Below are positions 1 through 7,221 of a DNA stretch of 7,360 bases, one piece after another (the stretch's first letter is position 1; each line of letters opens with the position of its first letter). The notes under the pieces are model-generated. The model had not been told where the DNA came from and made no database searches. It saw only the letters and a program-made list of their open reading frames with translations. The position numbers were made by a program, and so were the translations under genes. This DNA is from an uncultured Alistipes sp. GTDB taxonomy: Bacteria > Bacteroidota > Bacteroidia > Bacteroidales > Rikenellaceae. The stretch spans positions 1-7,360 of the forward strand of contig CAMWIG010000102.1 in assembly GCA_947174295.1 (NCBI GenBank), in the 5' to 3' direction.

Positions 1-46
1 ATATAAAAAGGTATATTGTTCCACGGAAAACGAAGCCGCATCAAAT

Positions 47-76
47 AATCGAATCATCCGTTTGAAAAATCGAATC
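47..76 (+). promoter_or_regulatory. Direct repeat, candidate activator operator
   Basis: The 9-bp word AATCGAATC occurs at 47-55 and again at 68-76, so the copies start exactly 21 bp apart, about two helical turns, and face the same side of the DNA. The pair lies just upstream of the putative -7 box at 96-103. Same-face direct repeats next to the promoter are typical of AraC-family activator sites, and rhamnose operons in Bacteroides and enterobacteria are known to use AraC-family regulators (RhaR/RhaS). That a RhaR-like protein binds here is inference; no regulator gene is in the window. Confidence 0.4.
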
Positions 77-89
77 GTTTTAAAAACGA
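75..89. repeat. Perfect 7-bp inverted repeat in the promoter
   Basis: TCGTTTT (75-81) and AAAACGA (83-89) are exact reverse complements around a single A at 82. The element starts inside the second copy of the direct repeat and ends 6 bp before the -7 box, so it covers the place where a -33 element would be expected. It could be an operator for a dimeric regulator. In such AT-rich DNA a palindrome of this size can also arise by chance, and a 1-nt loop is too tight for an RNA hairpin without fraying. Confidence 0.3.
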
Positions 90-95
90 GCGAAT

Positions 96-103
96 TAATT
101 TTG
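96..103 (+). promoter_or_regulatory. Bacteroidetes -7 promoter box for the rhamnose operon
   Basis: TAATTTTG at 96-103 matches the Bacteroidetes primary sigma factor -7 consensus TAnnTTTG at every fixed position. It lies 43 bp before the GH28 start codon, which would give a leader RNA of roughly 35-40 nt. No TTTG-type -33 element stands about 19-21 bp upstream; the nearest TTTG, at 61-64, is too far away. This suggests a promoter that needs an activator, in keeping with the repeats just upstream. No strong Shine-Dalgarno sequence precedes the first gene, as is usual in this phylum. Confidence 0.5.
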
Positions 104-146
104 TTTGGATTAAATTCCGACAAAACCGAATATTTCGAACCTACCC

Positions 147-1535
147 ATGAAGAAATTGTTATTTTTATGCGCGATGATATGTTGCACGGTGCAACTCGAT
201 GCGCAAGAGTACTTCCCCGACGGCAAACCGATTCCCGAGTGGTTCGGCCGCACCGAAAAAGTAGACCAGCAATCGCTCGGCCGGCGATACCGCATCACCG
301 ACTACGGTGCCGTAGCCGACAGCATGCGCCTGCAAACCGCGTGTATCCAGCATGTAATCGACATGGCCGCCGAGCAGGGCGGCGGCGTGATTGTCATTCC
401 GCAAGGCACCTTTCTGAGCGGCTCGCTCTTCTTCAAGCCCGGCACGCACCTGCACCTCGAACGCAACGCCGTGCTGAAAGGCAGCGACGACGTGACCGAC
501 TTCTCGCTCGTGACGACACGCATGGAGGGACAGACCCGCACCTATTACGCCGCACTGGTCAACGCCGACGGACTGGACGGCTTCACCATCTCGGGCGAAG
601 GCATGCTCGACGGCAACGGGTTCCGCTTCTGGCGGGCATTCTGGGCGCGGCTCAAATGGAATCCCCAATGCACGAACATGGACGAGCAGCGCCCCCGAAT
701 CATCTATCTGTCCAACTGCCGCAACGTACAGATCGAAGATATCCGAATCGCCAACTCGCCGTATTGGAGCACCCACTACTACAAGTGCAGCCGCCTGAAA
801 CTGCTCGGACTGCACATCACCACGCCGCGCCGGCCGATTGAAGCGCCCAGCACCGATGCGGTCGACCTCGACGTGTGCGACAACGTGCTGATTAAGAACT
901 GTTACATGTCGGTTTGCGACGATGCAGTGTCGTTGAAGGGAGGCAAGGGTCCCTGGGCCGATCGCGCACCCGACAACGGCAGCAACGAAGACATAATCAT
1001 CGAAGACTGCACCTACGGATACTGCCACAGCGCCCTGACCTGCGGCAGCGAATCGGTGCACAACCGCAACGTAATATTCCGCCGCTGCACGATCGACCAG
1101 GCGCTCATCCTGCTGCACTTCAAGATGCGCCCCGACACGCCGCAGCGGTACGAACACATCCTCGTGGAGGATATCCGGGGCAATGCCGTCAACTTCATGC
1201 ACATAGCCCCCTGGTCGCAGTTCTACGACCTGGGCGACCGCGAGGATATTCCGCTCTCGTATGCCGAGCATATCACGATGCGCGACATCAGCCTCGACTG
1301 CGGAGCCTTCTTCAATGTCGCACCCTCCGAGCAATACCGGCTGTCCGACTTTCGGTTCGAGAACCTCGACATCCGCGCCCGACAGGCGGAACTCGACACG
1401 AGCTCGGTCGACGGTTTCCGGCTCGGGAACGTGAAAGTAAACGGTCGAAGCGTTTCGTCAGGCCGAGCGCAGAGCCGAACTGGGTCGAAGCATGCCGAGG
1501 CGGGAAACGGAAGCATGAATTCAACGATTAAATAG
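147..1535 (+). CDS. Secreted glycoside hydrolase family 28 protein (pectin/rhamnogalacturonan-type)
   Basis: A 462-residue protein of the right-handed beta-helix GH28 family, whose members are polygalacturonases, rhamnogalacturonan hydrolases and related exo-enzymes. Residues 1-19 form a Sec signal peptide (KK, then a hydrophobic run, cleavage after LDA before QEY), so it acts outside the cytoplasm. The N-terminal part has the usual ITDYGA motif near 51-56 and GGGVIVIPQGTF near 78-89. The catalytic Asp triad is kept: D237 (in STDAVD), D258 and D259 (in CDDAV), with the 21/22-residue spacing seen in fungal polygalacturonase II. H294 (in YCHSAL) and K326 (in HFKMR) match the family's conserved His and Lys. 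The surrounding motifs are atypical: STD for NTD, CDD for GDD, CHS for GHG and HFK for RIK. The last 26 or so residues are a Ser/Gly/Arg-rich tail beyond the helix. As first gene of a rhamnose operon it probably attacks a rhamnose-containing pectic chain; the exact bond cleaved cannot be read from the sequence. Confidence 0.9.
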   Translation: MKKLLFLCAMICCTVQLDAQEYFPDGKPIPEWFGRTEKVDQQSLGRRYRITDYGAVADSMRLQTACIQHVIDMAAEQGGGVIVIPQGTFLSGSLFFKPGTHLHLERNAVLKGSDDVTDFSLVTTRMEGQTRTYYAALVNADGLDGFTISGEGMLDGNGFRFWRAFWARLKWNPQCTNMDEQRPRIIYLSNCRNVQIEDIRIANSPYWSTHYYKCSRLKLLGLHITTPRRPIEAPSTDAVDLDVCDNVLIKNCYMSVCDDAVSLKGGKGPWADRAPDNGSNEDIIIEDCTYGYCHSALTCGSESVHNRNVIFRRCTIDQALILLHFKMRPDTPQRYEHILVEDIRGNAVNFMHIAPWSQFYDLGDREDIPLSYAEHITMRDISLDCGAFFNVAPSEQYRLSDFRFENLDIRARQAELDTSSVDGFRLGNVKVNGRSVSSGRAQSRTGSKHAEAGNGSMNSTIK

Positions 1536-1542
1536 CGCCGAT

Positions 1543-2964
1543 ATGCACCATTTCATCTCCATCGACCTCGGCGCCACGAGCGGACGCGTGATTCTGGCGA
1601 CGCTCGACGGCAAACGCATCGCGATGGATACGATCCACCGCTTCCCCACCCGTCTGGTCGCCATCGGCGGCAAATACTACTGGAATATCTATGCGCTCTA
1701 CGAGGAGATTCTCCAAGGTCTGCGTCTGGCCGGCCGAAGCGGCGTGCGCATCGAGTCGATCGGCATCGACACGTGGGGCGTCGACATGGCATTCATCGCC
1801 GCCGACGGCACCATGTGCGGACTGCCGCGCTCATATCGCGACCCCTACACGAACGGTATCCCCGAAGAGTTCTTCGAATCGAAGATGCCGCGCCGCGAAA
1901 TATACGCCCGCACAGGCATCCAGTTCCTGAATTTCAACTCTCTATTCCAGCTCTACGCAGCCCGCAAAGAGGGTTCCGAGGCACTGAAACATGCCGAACG
2001 GATACTTTTCATACCCGATGCGCTGTCGTATCTGCTGACCGGCGAGGCTGTGTGCGAATACACAATCCTTTCGACCTCGCAGTTCATGAATCCGCATACG
2101 AAGCGCCCCGATGCGGAGCTGCTCGCAGCGGCAGGCGTCGATGCGCCGCTGTTCCCGCGCGTAGTGATGCCTGGCGAACGAATAGGAACGCTGTGCGGCA
2201 CCGCAGCCGTCGAAACGGGTCTCGGGAACGTGCCGGTCATCGCCGTGGCGGGACACGACACGGGGTCGGCCGTTGCGGCCGTCCCGGCCGAAAACGAACG
2301 TTTCGCCTACCTCTCGTCCGGGACATGGTCGCTCATGGGCATCGAGCTTCCCGAGCCGCTAATCGACGAGCGCACCTACGCCCTCAACTTCACCAACGAG
2401 GGCGGCGTGGACGGCACGACGCGTCTGCTGAAAAACATCACCGGCATGTGGCTCTTGGAGCAGTGCCGCGCGGCATGGGCCCGCGAGGGCAGGGAGTACT
2501 CCTACCCCGAAATCGTGCGCATGACCGAAGCCGCATCCCCCTCGGCCGCATTCATCGACCCCGATGCCGCGGAGTTCGCTGCACCGACCGACATGCCCGC
2601 CGCCATCCGCGCCTACTGTGCGGCGCACGGCATGACCGTCCCGGCCGGCGATGCCGCGCTGATGCGTCTGATTTTCGACTCGCTGGCTGCCAAATACGCC
2701 GAGGTGCTGCACAAGCTGCAATCGCTGGCTCCGTTCCGCATCGAACGTCTGCACGTAATCGGCGGCGGCGCGCAGAACGAGCTTCTGAACCGCATGACCG
2801 CCGCGGCATGCGACATACCCGTCGTAGCGGGCCCGGCCGAGGCCACGGCCCTGGGCAACATCATGGTGCAGGCCCGCGCCGCCGGCATCGTGAACTCGCT
2901 CGCCGAGATGCGTCAGTACGTTCGCAGCTCCATCGAAACGAAAACATATGAACCGACAAAATAA
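1543..2964 (+). CDS. rhaB: Rhamnulokinase (L-rhamnulose kinase)
   Basis: This cytoplasmic kinase phosphorylates L-rhamnulose with ATP to L-rhamnulose-1-phosphate, the second intracellular step of rhamnose catabolism. It is a 473-residue FGGY-family sugar kinase, close to the roughly 489 residues of E. coli RhaB. The N-terminal phosphate-binding motif DLGATSGR begins at residue 8. GIDTWGVD near residues 74-81 is typical of rhamnulokinases. The catalytic base is D239 in GHDTGSAV, followed by the SSGTWSLMG motif. The nucleotide-binding HVIGGGAQN lies at 404-412, with the GPAEATALGN motif soon after. The gene begins 7 bp after the GH28 stop and is followed closely by the isomerase, so it should be cotranscribed. 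In Bacteroides literature the same gene is called rhaK. Confidence 0.97.
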   Translation: MHHFISIDLGATSGRVILATLDGKRIAMDTIHRFPTRLVAIGGKYYWNIYALYEEILQGLRLAGRSGVRIESIGIDTWGVDMAFIAADGTMCGLPRSYRDPYTNGIPEEFFESKMPRREIYARTGIQFLNFNSLFQLYAARKEGSEALKHAERILFIPDALSYLLTGEAVCEYTILSTSQFMNPHTKRPDAELLAAAGVDAPLFPRVVMPGERIGTLCGTAAVETGLGNVPVIAVAGHDTGSAVAAVPAENERFAYLSSGTWSLMGIELPEPLIDERTYALNFTNEGGVDGTTRLLKNITGMWLLEQCRAAWAREGREYSYPEIVRMTEAASPSAAFIDPDAAEFAAPTDMPAAIRAYCAAHGMTVPAGDAALMRLIFDSLAAKYAEVLHKLQSLAPFRIERLHVIGGGAQNELLNRMTAAACDIPVVAGPAEATALGNIMVQARAAGIVNSLAEMRQYVRSSIETKTYEPTK

Positions 2965-2977
2965 ACGATTCGCTTTT

Positions 2978-4234
2978 ATGAAAACCGAACTTATCGAACA
3001 ATCCTACGCCATCGCCCGCGAACGCTATGCGGCCATCGGCGTCGATACCGAAAAGGCCCTCGCGGCACTGCAAAACATCTCGCTGTCGCTGCACTGCTGG
3101 CAGGCCGACGACGTAACGGGCTTCGAGAACCGCGGCGGCGACCTCACCGGCGGCATCCAGGCCACGGGCAACTACCCGGGCAAGGCCCGCAACATCGAGG
3201 AGCTGCGCGCCGACATCATCGAGGCCAAGTCCATGATTCCCGGCTCGCACCGCCTGAACCTCCACGAAATCTACGGAGAATTCGGCTCGGAACAGGTCGA
3301 CCGCAACGAGGTCGAACCGCGCCACTTCACCGGCTGGATCGAGTGGGCGCGCGAAAACGGCATGAAGCTCGACTTCAACTCCACGTCGTTCTCGCACCCG
3401 CTGTCGGGCGACCTGTCGCTCTCGAATCCCGACCCCGCGATTCGCGAATTCTGGATCGAGCACACGAAGCGCTGCCGCGCCGTAGCCGAGGAGATGGGCA
3501 AAGCGCAGGGCGATCCCTGCATCATGAACGTGTGGGTTCACGACGGCTCGAAAGACCTTACGGTCAACCGCATGAAGTACCGCGAGCTGCTGCGCGATTC
3601 GCTCGACAGAATCTTCGAGACCCGCTACGACCACATGAAGGACTGCATCGAGTCGAAGGTCTTCGGCATCGGACTCGAAAGCTACACCGTGGGTTCGAAC
3701 GACTTCTACATCGGATACGGCGCCACGCGCGGCAAGATGGTGACGCTCGACACGGGCCATTTCCACCCCACGGAGATTGTCGCCGACAAGATTTCGTCGC
3801 TGCTGCTCTATACGCCCGAGGTGATGCTCCACGTCTCGCGCCCCGTGCGCTGGGATTCGGACCACGTGACGATAATGAACGACGACACGATGGAGCTGTG
3901 CAAGGAGATCGTCCGCTGCGACGCCCTTGACAAGGTGCATATAGGCCTGGACTACTTCGACGCCTCGATCAACCGCATCGGCGCCTATGTCGTCGGCTCG
4001 CGCGCCACGCAGAAATGTCTGATGCAGGCGCTGCTCGAACCGCTGGACACGCTGCGCCGCTACGAGGCCGAAGGCAAGGGTTTCGAGCGTCTGGCCCTGC
4101 TGGAAGAGTCGAAGTCGCTGCCGTGGAATGCCGTGTGGGATATGTTCTGCCTCCGAAACGACGTGCCCGTCGGCGAGACGTTCATCGCCCGGGTGCAGCA
4201 ATACGAACGGGAAGTAACCTCCAAACGCGCCTAA
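2978..4234 (+). CDS. rhaA: L-rhamnose isomerase
   Basis: It interconverts L-rhamnose and L-rhamnulose in the cytoplasm with divalent metals (Mn2+), the first intracellular step. From the ATG at 2978 the protein has 418 residues, against 419 in E. coli RhaA, and its N terminus (MKTELIEQ) aligns directly with the E. coli start. An in-frame ATG at 2948 would add ten residues (MNRQNKRFAF) and overlap rhaB by 17 bp; I consider it less likely. Family blocks include LHCWQADDV, TGGIQATGNYPGKAR, LDTGHFHPTE, HVSRPVRWDSDH and GLDYFDASINR. Using the E. coli ligands as remembered, the structural metal site is E225, D258, H285 and D325, and the catalytic metal site includes H261, D293 and D295; all are present. 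The gene starts 13 bp after the rhaB stop. Bacteroides authors call this gene rhaI. Confidence 0.97.
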   Translation: MKTELIEQSYAIARERYAAIGVDTEKALAALQNISLSLHCWQADDVTGFENRGGDLTGGIQATGNYPGKARNIEELRADIIEAKSMIPGSHRLNLHEIYGEFGSEQVDRNEVEPRHFTGWIEWARENGMKLDFNSTSFSHPLSGDLSLSNPDPAIREFWIEHTKRCRAVAEEMGKAQGDPCIMNVWVHDGSKDLTVNRMKYRELLRDSLDRIFETRYDHMKDCIESKVFGIGLESYTVGSNDFYIGYGATRGKMVTLDTGHFHPTEIVADKISSLLLYTPEVMLHVSRPVRWDSDHVTIMNDDTMELCKEIVRCDALDKVHIGLDYFDASINRIGAYVVGSRATQKCLMQALLEPLDTLRRYEAEGKGFERLALLEESKSLPWNAVWDMFCLRNDVPVGETFIARVQQYEREVTSKRA

Positions 4235-4238
4235 GGTC

Positions 4239-5393
4239 ATGAATCGCATCATATTGAACGAAACCTCCTACTACGGAGCCGGATGCCGCTCGGTAATCGC
4301 CGAGGAGATTCGCAAGCGCGGATTCCGCAAGGTGCTGCTCGTCACGGACAAGGATCTCATACGCTTCGGCGTGGCCGCCAAAATCGAGAAGGTGCTCGCC
4401 GACGCAGGCATCCCCTACGATATTTACAGCGAAATCAAGGCCAACCCGACGATTCGCAACGTCCAGCAGGGCGTCGAGGCGTTCGAAGCGTCGGGCGCCG
4501 ACTGCATGGTAGCCCTCGGCGGTGGCTCGTCGATAGATACGGCCAAGGCCGTCGGCATCATCGTCAACAACCCCGAGTTCGCGGACGTCCGTTCGCTGGA
4601 AGGCGTCGCTCCGACCAAACATCGGGCCGTGCCGACTTTCGCCGTGCCGACGACGGCCGGCACCGCAGCCGAGGTAACCATCAACTACGTCATTACCGAC
4701 GAGGAAAACAAGAAGAAAATGGTCTGCGTCGACGCCAACGACATACCGATGTGCGCCGTCATCGACTGCGAACTGATGATGTCCATGCCGCGCGGTCTCA
4801 CGGCCGCCACGGGTATGGACGCCCTGACGCATGCCATCGAAAGCTACATCACGCCCGGAGCATGGACGATGAGCGACATGTTCGAGCAGAAAGCCATCGA
4901 ACTCATCGCCGAGCACCTGCCCGCAGCCGTGGCTGACGGCTCGAATGTCGAGGCGCGCAACGGCATGGCCGAGGCGCAGTACATCGCAGGCATGGGATTC
5001 TCGAACGTCGGACTCGGAATCGTACACTCGATGGCGCATCCGCTCGGCGCTTTCTACGACACGCCGCACGGCGTGGCAAACGCTCTGCTGCTGCCCTACG
5101 TGATGGAGTACAACGCCGAATCCCCGTCGCGCGCCAAGTACCTCGGCATCGCCAAGGCGATGGGCGTCGACACCGCAGGCATGTCTGTCGACGACGGTGT
5201 CGCGGCGGCCGTAAAGGCCGTGCGGAGTCTCTCGCTGAGCATCGGCATTCCGCAGCGTCTGCACGAAATCGGCGTCCGGGAGGAAGATATTCCCGCCCTG
5301 GCCGCAGCCGCCTACAACGACGTCTGCACGGGCGGCAACCCCCGCCGGACCTCTGTCGAGGATATCGAACGACTCTACCGCACAGCCTTCTAA
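4239..5393 (+). CDS. fucO: Lactaldehyde reductase (iron-dependent propanediol oxidoreductase)
   Basis: A 384-residue group III (iron-dependent) alcohol dehydrogenase, almost the same length as E. coli FucO. It reduces L-lactaldehyde, the aldolase product, to L-1,2-propanediol with NADH, which removes a reactive aldehyde and regenerates NAD+ during anaerobic growth. The nucleotide-binding motif GGGSSID begins at residue 94. The iron ligands are visible at D194 and H198 (GMDALTH), H263 (IVHSMAH) and H277 (FYDTPHG), with the same spacing as in E. coli FucO. The C terminus keeps the DVCTGGNPR motif of this subfamily. The gene starts 4 bp after the isomerase stop and is followed 3 bp later by the permease, so translation may be coupled. 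Its place inside a rhamnose operon supports lactaldehyde as substrate rather than another alcohol. Bacteroides authors use rhaO for the equivalent gene. Confidence 0.94.
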   Translation: MNRIILNETSYYGAGCRSVIAEEIRKRGFRKVLLVTDKDLIRFGVAAKIEKVLADAGIPYDIYSEIKANPTIRNVQQGVEAFEASGADCMVALGGGSSIDTAKAVGIIVNNPEFADVRSLEGVAPTKHRAVPTFAVPTTAGTAAEVTINYVITDEENKKKMVCVDANDIPMCAVIDCELMMSMPRGLTAATGMDALTHAIESYITPGAWTMSDMFEQKAIELIAEHLPAAVADGSNVEARNGMAEAQYIAGMGFSNVGLGIVHSMAHPLGAFYDTPHGVANALLLPYVMEYNAESPSRAKYLGIAKAMGVDTAGMSVDDGVAAAVKAVRSLSLSIGIPQRLHEIGVREEDIPALAAAAYNDVCTGGNPRRTSVEDIERLYRTAF

Positions 5394-5396
5394 GCC

Positions 5397-6410
5397 ATGA
5401 ACACGTTCTTAGGACTCGTAATCATCGCCCTCGGCTCGTTCTGTCAGTCGAGTTCCTACGTCCCCATCAACAAAGTCCGGGAGTGGTCGTGGGAGAGTTT
5501 CTGGCTCGTGCAGGGCATATTCGCATGGCTCGTATTCCCGCTGTCGGGTGCGCTGCTGGCCGTTCCGGCCGGCAGTTCGCTCGGCACCGTACTCTCGGCC
5601 GATCCGGCCGCCGCGCTCGAAGCCGCAGGCTACGGCGTACTGTGGGGCGTCGGCGGTCTGACATTCGGACTCTCGATGCGCTACCTCGGCGTGGCCCTCG
5701 GACAGTCCGTCTCGCTGGGGACCTGCGCCGGATTCGGGACATTGCTTCCGGCTCTTTTCGGCGGCATGAACCTCTTCGAGGGCAAAGGGCTGGTTTTGCT
5801 CCTTGGAGTCGGCATCACGCTGGCCGGCATCGCCGTCATCGGCTACGCAGGTTCGTTGCGCGCACGCAACATGACCGAGCAGGAGAAACGCGCCGCCGTA
5901 AAGGACTTCGCACTGACCAAAGGGCTGCTCGTCGCGCTCCTGGCCGGAGTCATGAGCGCCTGTTTCAACCTCGGACTCGATGCCGGGCGTTCGCTGCGAA
6001 TCGAGGGCGTCAATCCGCTCTTCGCCACGCTGCCCGCCACGCTGGCCGTGACGCTCGGAGGATTCGTCACCAACGCCGTCTACTGCTTTTATCAGAACGC
6101 GCGCAACCGAAGTTTCGGCGACTACGCCAAGCGGCCGCTGTGGGGCAACAACCTGCTGTTCTGCGCCCTGGCAGGAGCGTTGTGGTACTCGCAGTTCTTC
6201 GGTCTGGCCATAGGGCAGAGCTTCTTCGAACCCGGCTCGGTAGTGCTGGCATTCGCATGGTGTATCCTCATGGCGCTCAACGTCACCTTCTCCAACGTGT
6301 GGGGCATGTTGCTCAAAGAGTGGCAGGGCGCAGGACGCAAGACCATGGCCGTGCTGGCCGCGGGGCTCGTGCTGCTGATATTTTCTCTCATATTCCCCAA
6401 CTTATTCTGA
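5397..6410 (+). CDS. rhaT: L-rhamnose/proton symporter RhaT
   Basis: An inner-membrane permease that imports L-rhamnose with a proton. The protein has 337 residues, compared with 344 in E. coli RhaT. Ten hydrophobic segments can be read, at roughly 1-20, 36-58, 75-95, 97-121, 130-151, 174-194, 207-231, 251-272, 279-303 and 315-334, matching the ten-helix drug/metabolite transporter fold. A charged loop (about 152-173, with EQEKR) separates the two five-helix halves. Family-typical stretches include the N-terminal GSFCQSSSYVPI, the WGVGGLTFGLSMRYLG block and WGMLLKEW near 302-309. The gene starts 3 bp after the fucO stop and ends 7 bp before the aldolase. Because only free sugar fits this carrier, rhamnose must already be released from the glycan before uptake. 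In Bacteroides the gene has been named rhaP. Confidence 0.95.
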   Translation: MNTFLGLVIIALGSFCQSSSYVPINKVREWSWESFWLVQGIFAWLVFPLSGALLAVPAGSSLGTVLSADPAAALEAAGYGVLWGVGGLTFGLSMRYLGVALGQSVSLGTCAGFGTLLPALFGGMNLFEGKGLVLLLGVGITLAGIAVIGYAGSLRARNMTEQEKRAAVKDFALTKGLLVALLAGVMSACFNLGLDAGRSLRIEGVNPLFATLPATLAVTLGGFVTNAVYCFYQNARNRSFGDYAKRPLWGNNLLFCALAGALWYSQFFGLAIGQSFFEPGSVVLAFAWCILMALNVTFSNVWGMLLKEWQGAGRKTMAVLAAGLVLLIFSLIFPNLF

Positions 6411-6417
6411 TTTTACC

Positions 6418-7221
6418 ATGAAATCCATACTCGAAAACCGCCCGGCCCTCGCGGCCGAAATCGACAAAGTTGCCGAAGTGGCCGGCTACCTCTGGCAGAA
6501 GGGATGGGCCGAGCGCAACGGAGGCAACATCTCGGTCAACGTCACCGAACATGTCGACGACGAGATTCGCCGCATGCCCGCCATCTCGGAGCGTTTTCCC
6601 ATCGGCACCGTACTGCCCGCGCTGAAAGGGTGCTATTTCTTCTGCAAGGGCACCAATCGCCGCATGCGCGACCTGGCCCGCCGACCCATGGAGAACGGCT
6701 CCGTCATACGCATCGCCGACGACTGCGCCTCATACGAAATCATCGCCGACGCAGCGGTGAAACCCACCTCCGAACTGGCTGCGCATCTTTCGATGCACGC
6801 CAAGATGATAGCCGACGGCAAGGGCTACAAGGCCGCCGTGCACACCCACCCGATAGATTTGGTAGCCATGACCCACAACCCGGAGTTCCTGAAAAAGGAC
6901 GTGCTGACCGAGCTGCTCTGGTCGATGATTCCCGAGACGAGGGCATTCTGCCCCAAGGGGCTCGGCATCGTACCGTACAAGATGCCCTCGTCGGTCGAAC
7001 TGGCCGAGGCCACTATCGCGGCGCTCGAAGAGTACGACGTGGTGATGTGGGAGAAACACGGCGTCTGTGCTGTCGGGCCCGATATCTTCGAAGCCTTCGA
7101 CCAGGTCGACGTGCTCTCCAAAGCCGCGCAGATATACCTGACGGCCCGTTCCATGGGCTTCCGGCCCAGCGGCACGACCCGTGAGCAGATGGACGAACTC
7201 CAACGTGCGTTCGACCTATGA
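6418..7221 (+). CDS. rhaD: Rhamnulose-1-phosphate aldolase
   Basis: A class II, zinc-dependent aldolase that splits L-rhamnulose-1-phosphate into dihydroxyacetone phosphate and L-lactaldehyde in the cytoplasm. The 267-residue length is close to the 274 of E. coli RhaD. The phosphate-binding segment RNGGNIS lies at 33-39. The proposed catalytic acid/base is E119 (in PTSELAAH), and the zinc ligands are H142 and H144 (in HTHP) and H214 (in EKHG), in the same order and spacing as E. coli E117, H141, H143 and H212. This distinguishes it within the aldolase II family, which also contains FucA and AraD; overall block structure and the rhaB/rhaA neighbours favour RhaD. It starts 7 bp after rhaT, and its stop codon overlaps the start of the next frame (ATGA). 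Bacteroides authors call it rhaA, a name clash with the isomerase to watch for. Confidence 0.96.
   Translation: MKSILENRPALAAEIDKVAEVAGYLWQKGWAERNGGNISVNVTEHVDDEIRRMPAISERFPIGTVLPALKGCYFFCKGTNRRMRDLARRPMENGSVIRIADDCASYEIIADAAVKPTSELAAHLSMHAKMIADGKGYKAAVHTHPIDLVAMTHNPEFLKKDVLTELLWSMIPETRAFCPKGLGIVPYKMPSSVELAEATIAALEEYDVVMWEKHGVCAVGPDIFEAFDQVDVLSKAAQIYLTARSMGFRPSGTTREQMDELQRAFDL

Noticed and set aside
127..137. Short inverted repeat CGAA-TAT-TTCG just before the GH28 start.
   Set aside because: Four-base arms with a 3-nt loop are too weak for a terminator or riboswitch and are expected by chance.
2..841. A forward frame open from the window edge through the promoter region and into GH28, which could be the end of an upstream gene.
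   Set aside because: It would run over 690 bp inside the GH28 gene, where it turns into an Arg/His-rich shadow translation. The AT-rich composition of 1-146 and the -7 box fit a control region better. The lack of stops over the first 50 codons is probably chance.
165..1334. Long reverse-strand frame of 389 codons opposite the GH28 gene.
   Set aside because: It lies wholly within a gene with clear catalytic motifs and signal peptide. High third-position GC removes stop codons from the antisense frame, and its translation has no recognisable domain.
2861..4252. Reverse-strand frame of 463 codons opposite the isomerase gene.
   Set aside because: It is the antisense shadow of a well-conserved rhaA; the product is rich in His, Arg, Val and Ala and lacks any motif.
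4182..5264. Reverse-strand frame of 360 codons opposite fucO.
   Set aside because: The same composition effect explains it; fucO on the + strand shows all metal ligands and the NAD motif.
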